A DNA stretch of 64,000 nucleotides, from positions 21,070-85,069 of the forward strand of contig JAPPJO010000117.1 of assembly GCA_028820325.1 (NCBI GenBank). The letters are read 5' to 3'. Shown here in pieces: positions 44,030 to 51,886 of this stretch. Each line of letters begins with the position of its first letter. Within the stretch, counting starts at the first letter, position 1. Both the position numbers and the translations under genes were made by a program. This DNA is from Gammaproteobacteria bacterium. Lineage in GTDB: Bacteria; Gemmatimonadota; Gemmatimonadetes; Longimicrobiales; Gaopeijiaceae. The notes beneath the pieces are model-generated. The model did not search any database. It was given only the letters and a program-made list of their open reading frames with translations, and had not been told where the DNA came from.

Positions 44030-44833
44030 CTACCTCCCGCGCTGCAGGGTCCGGAGCGAGAAGAAGGATGGATCGACGTCGATGTCGAACTCAAGCTCCT
44101 CGTAGCGGATCGTCGTGCGTTCGTCCGGCTTGTCCGCCGGGTACATGTTCATGACCCTGGGAACGATCCGCCCTCTGAACTCGGTGTAGTCGCCGTGCTC
44201 TATGGTCCTGGCCAGTTCGCCGTTCTCGTCGAAGAACTCCGCCCGGACCGGCATGTCGTCGGACTGCCGGATCCGGTAGTCGATGTGTCCCCAGACGACG
44301 GGCACCTCCGGCCTGGGAGTCAGGCGAAAGTCCCAGACGGCCACGCCATCCGCATCCTCTCCGTCGAACACGAGTTCGATGTCGTAGTCCTCGACGAGCC
44401 TGCTGTCCTTGACCAGGTCGTCGTTCGTGAAGTGCGATCCCATCCACGATCCGCCCATCATCGAGGCAGGAACCTTGATCGTCCGATCGACCTTGGGGAG
44501 GTAGTTCCAGATGTCCTCGGCGGCCTTCAGAGTCGCCGTTCCGGCTTCCCTCCGCGGCGCCCGCAGGCGGACGAGCGAATAGTCCGTGCCGAGCGACCAG
44601 ATCTCCATCGTCATCTGCCGCTCCCAGTGCTCGGTCACGATCTCCATCGTCGCGACGCCCCGGCTGGACTCACCGCGCAGCAGCCGGTCCACCCGATCGA
44701 TGATGGCGTTCGGGTCCAACTGGGCCCGGGCCGGCGCCGCGACGGCCAGATGCAGGATCGTGCCCGCAAGCGCGAGCCACATCGCCATGCCGCGCTTGTG
44801 CGGCCCCTGGAGTCCCTGGCGTGTTCCTGGCAT
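44030..44833 (-). CDS. LolA/LolB-like outer-membrane lipoprotein-sorting protein
   Basis: 267-residue exported protein. A signal peptide (AMWLALAGTILHLAVAAPARA) precedes a DUF4292/LolA-type half-barrel: NAIIDRVDRLLRGESSRGVA, EHWERQMTMEIWSLG, TLKAAEDIWNYLPKVDRTIK, SMMGGSWMGSHFTNDDLVKD and EIDYRIRQ-like GHIDYRIRQSDDMPVRAEF. These folds bind lipid or acyl groups. Together with two MacB-like permeases and an ATPase it makes a LolACDE-like set. It is the first gene after the promoter at 44870-44898 and so leads the presumed RiPP operon. Confidence 0.85.
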   Translation of the reverse strand: MPGTRQGLQGPHKRGMAMWLALAGTILHLAVAAPARAQLDPNAIIDRVDRLLRGESSRGVATMEIVTEHWERQMTMEIWSLGTDYSLVRLRAPRREAGTATLKAAEDIWNYLPKVDRTIKVPASMMGGSWMGSHFTNDDLVKDSRLVEDYDIELVFDGEDADGVAVWDFRLTPRPEVPVVWGHIDYRIRQSDDMPVRAEFFDENGELARTIEHGDYTEFRGRIVPRVMNMYPADKPDERTTIRYEELEFDIDVDPSFFSLRTLQRGR

Positions 44834-44869
44834 GTGAGTGCACCGTGGCGTGATCTGGGCGTTACGTAG

Positions 44870-44898
44870 TTAATACCCCGGCCGCTCCAAGGCGGCAA
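44870..44898 (-). promoter_or_regulatory. Candidate promoter of the minus-strand RiPP operon
   Basis: Read on the minus strand, TTGCCG (44898-44893) and TATTAA (44875-44870) are exactly 17 bases apart. The start would fall near 44863, about 30 bases before the ATG at 44833. The downstream genes run to 28731 with gaps of at most about 115 bases and no internal terminator that I can see, so this one promoter may serve the whole arm. Confidence 0.5.
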
Positions 44899-44960
44899 CA
44901 CCCACGAGGCCATTGCCCAGCCGGGTTCGACGGGTACCAATGACGCCGGCAGGTTGGCGA

Positions 44961-45884
44961 CTACCCCCCTTCCCGTCCCAGCAGCCGGTCCGGCTCGGGC
45001 ACGATCCGGGTGGCCCGGAAGGCCGCCAGGCGGTAGAGGGTATCGTTCCCCGCGGCGCGCACCCAGTATTCGGCGTCCACCGGCGCCATTTCCAGCGTAA
45101 GGACGGTGTCGCCGCTCTCATTCAGAGCCACGAAGCGACGCAGGTCCTCGGTCGGAAACTCGGATCCGTCCTCCACGAAACCGATGGCGCGCAGCTCGTC
45201 CACCTCGTCCAGCATGTTCGCGACCGTAGCCGAATCCGGCACCGAGCCCGACTCCGCCACCGTCCAGCCGGCGTCGCCGCGCTCGACGATGACGACCTCT
45301 CCGTCGCGCTCCACCTCGATGGATTCGATGGACTCCACGTCCATGCGCACGATGAGCTTGTCGCGCCAGTCCGTGAGCGTGCGGGTGAAGGAACCGCGCA
45401 GGTCACCGCGAACGGTGTAGACCTCGTCGGAGCCGGGCAGCCGGACGTAGGCGGTCTGGAAGGCCGATCCGACCCGGCCCAGCGCCAGGATGCGGCTTTC
45501 GCCGCCGAGGAGGCGGAACTCGAGCATCCAGGCGTCGCGGCCGGTCACCCCCAGGCGCTCGTGGTTGGCCGGGTTGGCCGCGGCCAGTGCGCCCACCTCG
45601 ACCTCCGAGAGCGCCGTGAACATGCGCGCCACCGCGGCGGAGTCGGCTTCGTACCCGTTCACCGTCCATTCACCGGCGACGCGCGCCACCTCGATCTCCC
45701 GGTCGGACCCGCTGAAGGTGGCGCCCTCCAGGGTGCGCTCGTCGATGCCCTCCAGCTCCGCCGCCAGCTCGACCGCTCCGGGGGGGACCTCCGGACTGCG
45801 GCCGCCCACCAGGCGGATGACCCCGTAAAGGACCAGCAGTCCCGCGAGCGCGATGACAAGTCTCTGCAGTGCGTTCTTGCTCAT
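44961..45884 (-). CDS. DUF4340 membrane-anchored protein
   Basis: 307-residue DUF4340 protein: one N-terminal helix (LQRLVIALAGLLVLYGVIRL), then a repeated beta-rich extracytoplasmic domain (EIEVARVAGEWTVNGYEADS; GEVVIVERGDAGWTV; DSATVANMLDEVDELRAIGF). DUF4340 genes typically follow GldF/GldG-type ABC genes. The ATG at 45884 overlaps the TGA of the fused permease gene (ATGA), which fixes the start. It is probably an accessory subunit on the outer face of the inner membrane. Confidence 0.85.
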   Translation of the reverse strand: MSKNALQRLVIALAGLLVLYGVIRLVGGRSPEVPPGAVELAAELEGIDERTLEGATFSGSDREIEVARVAGEWTVNGYEADSAAVARMFTALSEVEVGALAAANPANHERLGVTGRDAWMLEFRLLGGESRILALGRVGSAFQTAYVRLPGSDEVYTVRGDLRGSFTRTLTDWRDKLIVRMDVESIESIEVERDGEVVIVERGDAGWTVAESGSVPDSATVANMLDEVDELRAIGFVEDGSEFPTEDLRRFVALNESGDTVLTLEMAPVDAEYWVRAAGNDTLYRLAAFRATRIVPEPDRLLGREGG

Positions 45885-48157
45885 GCGTCCATCTCGTTCC
45901 AGCGGCGCTCGGCGCGGGACCGCCTGCCCGTCACCCGCAGGGCGCCGGCGAGGCAGAAGAAGAGGGGGATGCCCACCAGGTTCCCCCACTTGAGCGCGTT
46001 CTTGGCGAAGTCCGACTCCAGCGCCAGCGGAGGCGGCGTGCGATCCTTGGAGCGGATGCTGATGAGCGCCTCGTCCTGCGCCAGCCAGTCGACCGAGTTT
46101 GCGGCGAAGAGCAGGTTCTGGCGGCTCGACCGGACGAACTGCTCGTCCAGGAAGTCCACATCGGCTACGACGATCATGCGGCCGGCCGGTTCGGAACCGT
46201 CGCCCTCCTGCCCTTCCTCGGCGGGAAGCGCGAAATCCACCGCCGCCGCTACAACCTCAACACCGAGATTGGACTCGTCGGGGAAGGCCTGCATGTCGGG
46301 AGCGATGGGGCTGCCCGGCGCCTGCACGCCCCCCGCTTCCGTGGTGGTCCAGAGCGGCGTGACGCGCGCCGAGTCGGTCAGGATCAGCGAGCTGGCCCAT
46401 CCGACGGAGAGGTTGTTGAGGTCGCGGGTCACCGGATGATCGGCGCCCCGGAAGAGGATGGGCCATAAGGGGTAGGAACGCACCACGGCGAAGATCCCCT
46501 GGCGACCCATCTGCACCCGCTCCGCGGAGGCCAGGTCGTAGACGATGCCTCCGTCGTATCTGATTCCGCGCTCCTCCAGGAAAGTCTCGAGCCCCGACGT
46601 CACCGGCGACGCCATCGGCGACTGCGGATCGATCTGCGTCCCCTCCACCAGCAGCATCGCGGCACCGCCGCCGTCCACGTACTCCGCGAGCCGCTCCAGG
46701 GCGAGCGCCGACATGGGCGCCGTCGGCCCCGCCACCACCAGCACGTCGATGGAATCCGGATTCAGCGGAGGCACCGTGTCGCCGTCGAGCGCGACGCTTC
46801 CGATCGAGTAGCGGTCGCCGAGCGCCTGCTGCAGCGCCGGCATCTCGAAGGCCTGCCTGGCGCCGAACCCGGAGGCGAAGCGCAGGCGCGGGCGCGCGTC
46901 GGTGGTCATGGACACGACCGCCGTCGCCATGCGCAGCTCCAGGTCGTCGGTGCGGTCGATGATGGGGATGATCTCGCGCTGGTCCGCGTACTGCATGGCC
47001 AGCCCGAAGTACCCCCGGCGCACCTCGAACTCGTCGTCGCGCAGGACGTTGAAGTCGAGTTCCGGGATCCCCATGCCGCTGGCCTCGGAACGGGCCTCGT
47101 CGCTGTCGCCGGGATCGATCTTCTCGACCACCAGCTGCCCGCCGCCCGCGCGCCGGAAGTCCGCGAGCAGATCCTCCACGTCGCGCAGCGTGAGCTGCAC
47201 CTCCGGGGGAAGCTCGTCGGACGCGAAGAGCTTGAAGGTGACGATGTCGTCGACGTTCGCCAGCACCTCGCGGGTCCCGTCGGCGAGGGTGTAGAGGTTG
47301 CCGCGGGTCAGGTCCAGGCGCCCCCGGATGTAGCCGCCGACCAGGTTCAGCACCACGACCAGGGCCGCGATCGCGATGGTGCCCACGCGCAGGCGCCGAT
47401 AGTCGGCCCGGCCGTGACTCAGCCGCTCCCGGCTCACCATGGCGATCGACAGCACCAGGAAGAGGGCGGCGGTGGAGAGGAAGTACAGGACGTCGCGCAG
47501 GTCGATCACGCCCCGGGCGACGTTCTCGAAGTGCCCGATCACGGAGAGCCGGGCCGCGGCGCCGCCGATCATCGGCGTCAGCCCGATCTGCACGAACGGC
47601 AGGCCGATGAGCACCAGCACCAGGCTGACGGCGATCGCCAGCATGAACGAGGTGATCTGGTTGCGGGTCATGCTCGATGCCCACAGGCCGATGGCCACGA
47701 ACTGGGCGGCGAGCAACGAAGCGCCCACGTACTGCGCGGTGATGATTCCCGGATCGGCTTCGGACGCCATCAGCACCCCGATCGACATCGGCAGCGTGCC
47801 GGCGAGCGCGACCAGAGCGAAGATCCAGTTCCCCAGGAACTTGCCGAGTACGGTCTCGACCTCGTTGAACGGATGCGCCAGCAGCCACTCGAGCGTCCCG
47901 CTGCGGCGCTCCTCCGCGAGCGAACGCATGGTCGCGGCGGGAATCAGGATCGCGAACAGCCAGGGCAGGAGATCGAAAAGGGGACGCAGGGTGGCGATGT
48001 TGGAGGCGTACAGAGAGCGGAACTCGATGAAGATCCCCAGGGCCAGGAAGGCCACGATCAGGATGTAGGCCGTGGCCTGATCGAAGAAGCCCGCGAGTTC
48101 GCGGCGCGCGATGGTGGGCACGCCCCTGAGACCGGCGAGAATGCGGGAGAGGTTCAT
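45881..48157 (-). CDS. Fused ABC-2 permease and GldG-like protein
   Basis: 758-residue fusion. Residues about 1-265 are an ABC-2-type permease like GldF/NosY (ARRELAGFFDQATAYILIVA, LFAILIPAATMRSLAEERRS, GTLEWLLAHPFNEVETVLGK, six hydrophobic segments). After another helix, residues about 290-720 form the GldG-like extracytoplasmic domain (NLYTLADGTREVLANVDDIV, AEYVDGGGAAMLLVEGTQID, RMIVVADVDFLDEQFVRS), closed by a C-terminal helix. In many phyla these are two genes. It overlaps both the ATPase gene upstream and DUF4340 downstream by four bases, giving a tight three-gene unit. Confidence 0.9.
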   Translation of the reverse strand: MNLSRILAGLRGVPTIARRELAGFFDQATAYILIVAFLALGIFIEFRSLYASNIATLRPLFDLLPWLFAILIPAATMRSLAEERRSGTLEWLLAHPFNEVETVLGKFLGNWIFALVALAGTLPMSIGVLMASEADPGIITAQYVGASLLAAQFVAIGLWASSMTRNQITSFMLAIAVSLVLVLIGLPFVQIGLTPMIGGAAARLSVIGHFENVARGVIDLRDVLYFLSTAALFLVLSIAMVSRERLSHGRADYRRLRVGTIAIAALVVVLNLVGGYIRGRLDLTRGNLYTLADGTREVLANVDDIVTFKLFASDELPPEVQLTLRDVEDLLADFRRAGGGQLVVEKIDPGDSDEARSEASGMGIPELDFNVLRDDEFEVRRGYFGLAMQYADQREIIPIIDRTDDLELRMATAVVSMTTDARPRLRFASGFGARQAFEMPALQQALGDRYSIGSVALDGDTVPPLNPDSIDVLVVAGPTAPMSALALERLAEYVDGGGAAMLLVEGTQIDPQSPMASPVTSGLETFLEERGIRYDGGIVYDLASAERVQMGRQGIFAVVRSYPLWPILFRGADHPVTRDLNNLSVGWASSLILTDSARVTPLWTTTEAGGVQAPGSPIAPDMQAFPDESNLGVEVVAAAVDFALPAEEGQEGDGSEPAGRMIVVADVDFLDEQFVRSSRQNLLFAANSVDWLAQDEALISIRSKDRTPPPLALESDFAKNALKWGNLVGIPLFFCLAGALRVTGRRSRAERRWNEMDA

Positions 48158-49203
48158 TCTTCCACCTCCTCCGCCGGCGTTGTCGCGGCGTCATCGTCCG
48201 CCAACGGAGCCGTCTCGCCAGCTTCCGACGCGATCGCGGTCCCGGCGCCGTCACCGCCGGCTTCTTCGTCCCCGCCATCCCCGCCGTTCGCGGTGAGGGA
48301 CCGGAAGACCCGCTCCAGGTTGGCCTGCTCGCGATGCAGCTCCCAGAGCGCCCACCCGCGGCGGGTGGCGAGCTGGAAGATGGTGGGGCGCAGTTCCGCG
48401 CCGGACGCGACCTCCAGACGCACGCGGGTGCGCCCTTCGTGGGTTTCCGCTGTGGCGGAGGAAACGCCTTCCAGGGCGGCAAGGGCCTCGGACACGTCAT
48501 CCCCTTCGGCTTCGACAAGGTAGAAGGCGCCGCCGGTGCGGTCGGCCGCCAGATCGGCCACGGTGCCGTCGGCGACCAGCCGGCCGCCCGAAATGATCAG
48601 CAGCCGCTGGCAGGTGGCCTCGACCTCCTGCATGACGTGAGTGCTGAGGAGCACCGTGCGCTCTGCGCCCAGCGCGTTGATCAGCTTGCGGATCTCCACC
48701 CGCTGGTTCGGGTCGAGGCCCTCGGTAGGCTCGTCGAGCACCAGGATCTCGGGACGGTGCAGGATCGCCGCCGCGAGCCCGATGCGCTGCCGATATCCCT
48801 TGGAGCACTCCCCGATCGGGCGGAAGAAGACCGCCTCCAGCGCGGTCTCCTCCGCCGCGTCCCGGACCGCGCGCCGGGCATCCACGCCCCGAATCCGGCG
48901 GATCTCGGCCACGTACTCGAGATACTCGGCGACCAGCATGTCGTCGTAAAGCGGGTTCGCCTCGGGAAGATAGCCCACCCGCCGCTTGGCTTCCCTGAGG
49001 TCGGTCTCGATGGGCACGCCGTCGAACAGCACCACGCCCGAATCGGGCTGCAGCGTGCCGGTCAGCATGCGCATGGTCGTGGTCTTGCCGGCCGCATTGG
49101 GGCCGAGAAACCCCACCACCTCGCCCCGGTCCACCTCGAACGACACGTCGTTGACGGCCAGGAGGGGGCCGAAACGCTTGGTCACCCCTTGTACGGCGAT
49201 CAT
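48154..49203 (-). CDS. ABC transporter ATPase (GldA/CcmA-like)
   Basis: 349-residue ATPase for the fused permease. Walker A GFLGPNAAGKTTTMRMLTG, signature-region CSKGYRQRIGLAAAILHRPE, Walker B LVLDEPTEGLDPNQ and H-loop LLSTHVMQEVEATC are complete. The last ~45 residues are an extra acidic, Ala/Gly-rich tail (DGGDEEAGGDGAGTAIA and beyond) absent from standard members. The ATG at 49203 has GGAGG five bases upstream. Confidence 0.92.
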   Translation of the reverse strand: MIAVQGVTKRFGPLLAVNDVSFEVDRGEVVGFLGPNAAGKTTTMRMLTGTLQPDSGVVLFDGVPIETDLREAKRRVGYLPEANPLYDDMLVAEYLEYVAEIRRIRGVDARRAVRDAAEETALEAVFFRPIGECSKGYRQRIGLAAAILHRPEILVLDEPTEGLDPNQRVEIRKLINALGAERTVLLSTHVMQEVEATCQRLLIISGGRLVADGTVADLAADRTGGAFYLVEAEGDDVSEALAALEGVSSATAETHEGRTRVRLEVASGAELRPTIFQLATRRGWALWELHREQANLERVFRSLTANGGDGGDEEAGGDGAGTAIASEAGETAPLADDDAATTPAEEVEE

Positions 49204-49242
49204 TCCTTCCTCCTTCCGCGTTTTTCCTCGGTGCCGTGCACG

Positions 49243-49276
49243 AAAAAGGCCGCGCGAATCGCATCATCGCGCGGCC
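49243..49276 (-). terminator. Strong hairpin plus T-run in the leader of the Gld-like operon
   Basis: On the minus strand, GGCCGCGCGA and TCGCGCGGCC form a perfect ten-pair stem with a nine-base loop, followed at once by TTTTT (49247-49243). This is a complete intrinsic-terminator shape, yet it points into the ATPase gene, whose ATG is 40 bases further on, and no minus-strand gene lies upstream. It may attenuate the operon mRNA. Confidence 0.65.
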
Positions 49277-49325
49277 CGGGCAGCCCGTGCCTTCCCGCGC
49301 GCGAGCAACTCGCTGGTCTCCCCCG

Positions 49326-49355
49326 TTTTCGCGCGGGGGCGAACGATTCTACAAT
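49326..49355 (+). promoter_or_regulatory. Candidate promoter for the metallo-beta-lactamase-fold gene
   Basis: TACAAT at 49350-49355 is a near-consensus -10, with TTTTCG at 49326-49331 eighteen bases upstream as a weak -35. The distance to the ATG at 49404 is about 50 bases. Confidence 0.4.
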
Positions 49356-49403
49356 GGGATGCCAGCGATGTCCAGAAGGTTTTCCGCTCCGGGAGCACAT
49401 CTC

Positions 49404-50885
49404 ATGCACCACCAACAGACCACACGAGTCAGCATCCTGAGGGCGATCTTCCTCTCGATCCCCTTCGCCGGTCTTGCGTGCGGCGGTTCCGGGGATGATG
49501 CGGGAGGTGGCGGGACGGACGCCGGAGCCGGCATTGCCATCTCGGCCGACGAGCTGGTCCGCACCGCCGACCCGTTCGCGCGCGGCTACACCGAGGAGGA
49601 CTTCCCGCGGCTGCGGGAGCTGGCCGAAGGGGTGTACTCGTACGAGGCGCTGCGCTCGGCCGGAGACCAGCGCTTCACGACCGTCAGCATGTTCGTGGTG
49701 ACCGACGAGGGCGTGCTGGTCGCGGATGGCCAGGGTAACGTGGCCGAGACCCAGCGCCTGATCGACCACATCGCCTCGGTGACCGACCAGCCCATCACCC
49801 ACGTGGTGATCTGCTCCGACCACGGCGATCACACCGCAGGCAACTCCGCCTTCCCCGAGGACGCCGAGTTCATCGCCCACCCCACCTCGGCGCGAGTGCT
49901 GGAGGCGATGGCCGCCAATCCCATCCGGCCCGCCGACGCACCGCCGGTGATGCTGCCCACCCGCCTGGTGGACAATCGCGAGGTGCTCGAGCTGGGCGGT
50001 CGCACCATCGAGATCCTCTTCTTGGGGCGCGCGCACACGGGCGGCGACCTGGTCGTCCATCTTCCCGAAGAGGACATCCTCTTCATGAGCGAGGCCTATC
50101 TGCACCGCGTCTTCCCCGCCATGCGCACGGCGTATCCGACCGAATGGGTCGCGATGATCGAGCGGGCGCAGGCGATGGAAGTGGAGACCTACGTCCCCGG
50201 GCATGGCTTCGTCGATTCGCCCGAGGTGTTGCGGGAGGAGCTGGAGGTGTTCCGTCAGGCCGTGGTGCAGGTGATCGACGAAAGCCGTCGTCTGCACGGG
50301 CAGGGTCTCAGCCTGGAGGAGGCGCAGGCCAGCGCCGACTTCGGAGAACTCGGGGACTGGTGGCTATCGGAGAGCCAGGCTTCTCGCGCGATCCAGCAGG
50401 TGTACGCGGAACTCGACGGCATGCTTCCGCCGATGGAAGGCGAGGATGGCGACCGGGAGGACGGCCGCGACGACGGAGAGGAGCACGAGTCAGAGGGTGA
50501 AGGCGAACACGGCGAGGGTGAAGAGGGCGGCGAACACGGCGCAGGCGATGAGCACGGTGAGGAGGGTGAGCACGACGAAGAGGGCGAGGAATCGGGCGAA
50601 TACATCGCCTCAAGCGAAACCTGGGACAAGACCCGGAGGGGTGCCCGCCTGATCCTCTCATTCGATGCCGCGCGGGCCGCATTCGTCGGAACGGTCGAGA
50701 ACACGACTCAGGAGGTGCTCTGCGCCGTGCGCGTTGAGGTTCATCTGTCCACCGGAACCGAATTGGGACCGACCGCGCGAACGGATCTCGCTCCCGGCGA
50801 ATCCACAGCATTGATGCTGTCGGCGGGAGGCGAGTCCTTCGACGCCTGGACAGCCCACCCGGAGGTATCCGCCTGCGCGGGCTGA
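49404..50885 (+). CDS. Metallo-beta-lactamase-fold lipoprotein with acidic His-rich linker
   Basis: 493-residue predicted lipoprotein. The ATG at 49404 has GGAG eight bases upstream and gives a signal peptide with lipobox GLAC (residue about 25). The MBL domain shows FVVTDEGVLVADGQGN, CSDHGDHTAGN (the metal motif, with Ser where the first His of HxHxDH usually is), FIAHPTSARV, FLGRAHTGGDLVVHLPEEDI and YVPGHGFVD. This resembles quinoprotein relay-type or class B-like hydrolases. Residues about 350-400 are a Glu/His/Gly/Asp repeat tract (GEGEHGEGEEGGEHGAGDEH) that could bind metals, followed by a small beta domain of about 90 residues (FVGTVENTTQEVLCAVRVEV). Substrate unknown. Confidence 0.82.
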   Translation: MHHQQTTRVSILRAIFLSIPFAGLACGGSGDDAGGGGTDAGAGIAISADELVRTADPFARGYTEEDFPRLRELAEGVYSYEALRSAGDQRFTTVSMFVVTDEGVLVADGQGNVAETQRLIDHIASVTDQPITHVVICSDHGDHTAGNSAFPEDAEFIAHPTSARVLEAMAANPIRPADAPPVMLPTRLVDNREVLELGGRTIEILFLGRAHTGGDLVVHLPEEDILFMSEAYLHRVFPAMRTAYPTEWVAMIERAQAMEVETYVPGHGFVDSPEVLREELEVFRQAVVQVIDESRRLHGQGLSLEEAQASADFGELGDWWLSESQASRAIQQVYAELDGMLPPMEGEDGDREDGRDDGEEHESEGEGEHGEGEEGGEHGAGDEHGEEGEHDEEGEESGEYIASSETWDKTRRGARLILSFDAARAAFVGTVENTTQEVLCAVRVEVHLSTGTELGPTARTDLAPGESTALMLSAGGESFDAWTAHPEVSACAG

Positions 50886-51202
50886 CGACAACACGCACTC
50901 TTGCGGCTGCGGAAATGCTGCGAGCCGGAAGCTGACAGATGCACGAAATGACGATTTGCTGTGCCGACATCGGGTCAGTGGCGAAAGGAAACTTCGGATG
51001 GGCCGGTCTCTCCGGTGATCCTGACCACGCAGAATCGTCTGGTCGTGACATCGCGGACTTTTTGCTCCACACGCCGTGTCTGGTGATCCAAGCGAGGCCG
51101 TCGCGTCGTTAAGGCGCCGGCCGCACGACTCGGCTTCGCCGCGGCTAGTCAGTGGGCCGGCGAATTGAACCAGGCACAGAGGTGCTAGAGGAGAGAGGTA
51201 CG
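50886..51202 (+). other. Gene-free stretch at the edge of accessory DNA
   Basis: I see no gene, RNA or clear repeat in these 317 bases. Base composition is a little less GC-rich than the neighbours and the region leads into a set of broken genes. The last bases hold a good ribosome-binding site (GAGGAGAGAGG) for the fragment at 51203. Confidence 0.5.
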
Positions 51203-51574
51203 ATGGCGGAGATAAACCCGCTGAAGCGTGTGAGTTTGCGGGAGGCCTGGCCCGACGAGGCACGCCACTTCACCCCGTGGCTGGCCGACAACATCGATCT
51301 GCTGGGTGCGAAACTGGACCTGAGACTGGAACAGGCGCAGGCGGAGCCTGGGAGTCCCTCATCATGCTGGAGGGTACCGATTGAAACGTTGCCGGCAGGC
51401 GGATCGACCGTCAAACGGGGGTCGCTATCCGCTCGACGTGGATCCGGCCGGCGTTCTTCATGGCCTGCGCAAGGTCGTAGGCCGCCTGAAGGCGATACCA
51501 GGTATCCGCGCCGCCTCCAAACGCCATGTCCAGCCGGATCGCCATTTCGGGAGAGATGCCCGAACGGCCGTTGA
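51203..51574 (+). pseudogene. Truncated nuclease-like gene (N-terminal fragment)
   Basis: The reading MAEINPLKRVSLREAWPDEA, RHFTPWLADNIDLLGAKLDL is the typical N-terminus of restriction-endonuclease-like (PD-(D/E)XK, DUF4268/DUF91-related) proteins. After about 50 residues (LRLEQAQAEPG) the similarity stops, the expected nuclease core is missing, and the frame runs on through sequence antisense to the HigA gene until 51574. A strong ribosome site remains. This looks like a 3'-deleted remnant. Confidence 0.5.
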
Positions 51575-51695
51575 CAAGTTCCGAAAGCTGCTTGCGGCTA
51601 ACCCCCAGCCTCCGCGCTGCCTCCGTCACGGTGAGCCCCAGCGGCTCCAGACAATCATGGCGCACGGACAGGCCCGGATGCGGTGGGTTCTTCAT
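51411..51695 (-). CDS. higA: HigA-family antitoxin
   Basis: 94-residue helix-turn-helix antitoxin of the HigA type: [60 protein letters not shown] and [16 protein letters not shown]. It would bind HigB and repress its own promoter. The ATG at 51695 follows GAGG. The gene just upstream is only a HigB remnant, so the antitoxin is now an orphan. Its gene overlaps, in antisense, the junk extension of the truncated nuclease fragment. Confidence 0.88.
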   Translation of the reverse strand: MKNPPHPGLSVRHDCLEPLGLTVTEAARRLGVSRKQLSELVNGRSGISPEMAIRLDMAFGGGADTWYRLQAAYDLAQAMKNAGRIHVERIATPV

Positions 51696-51713
51696 CGGCA
51701 CCTCACGGTCCTC

Positions 51714-51800
51714 CTAGTGGTAGTCGGTCAAGTCCACATCCCTGACGTCGCGACCGTCGAAGCGGAAGACGTTCGAGGCCTCGGTGGCGAAAGCCAAGGA
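51714..51800 (-). pseudogene. HigB toxin remnant (C-terminal end only)
   Basis: Immediately upstream of higA, the minus strand reads SLAFATEASNVFRFDGRDVR then DVDLTDYH and a TAG at 51716-51714. The ending matches HigB toxins (typically FRF/W-DG-AxDVxxxDYH). An in-frame TGA lies just before it, so about 70 N-terminal residues with the RelE-like fold are gone. The toxin cannot be active. Confidence 0.65.
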
Positions 51801-51886
51801 TCATTGGATGAGAACTGTAACGTACCACCGCTCAGGCGACGACATGCCTCGCGGCAGACGGCTGGTGGTGACAGTAGGTACAAACG

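Noticed and set aside
26000..45000. Further precursor peptides within the RiPP cluster
   Set aside because: I searched the gaps by eye for DFRxxLL or a GG/AG-type end and found only the gene at 28420 and the domain inside the toroid protein.
49230..49300. Amino-acid attenuation leader peptide in the Gld-like operon leader
   Set aside because: Short readings across the hairpin show no run of one amino acid that would sense a tRNA; only the terminator shape is supported.
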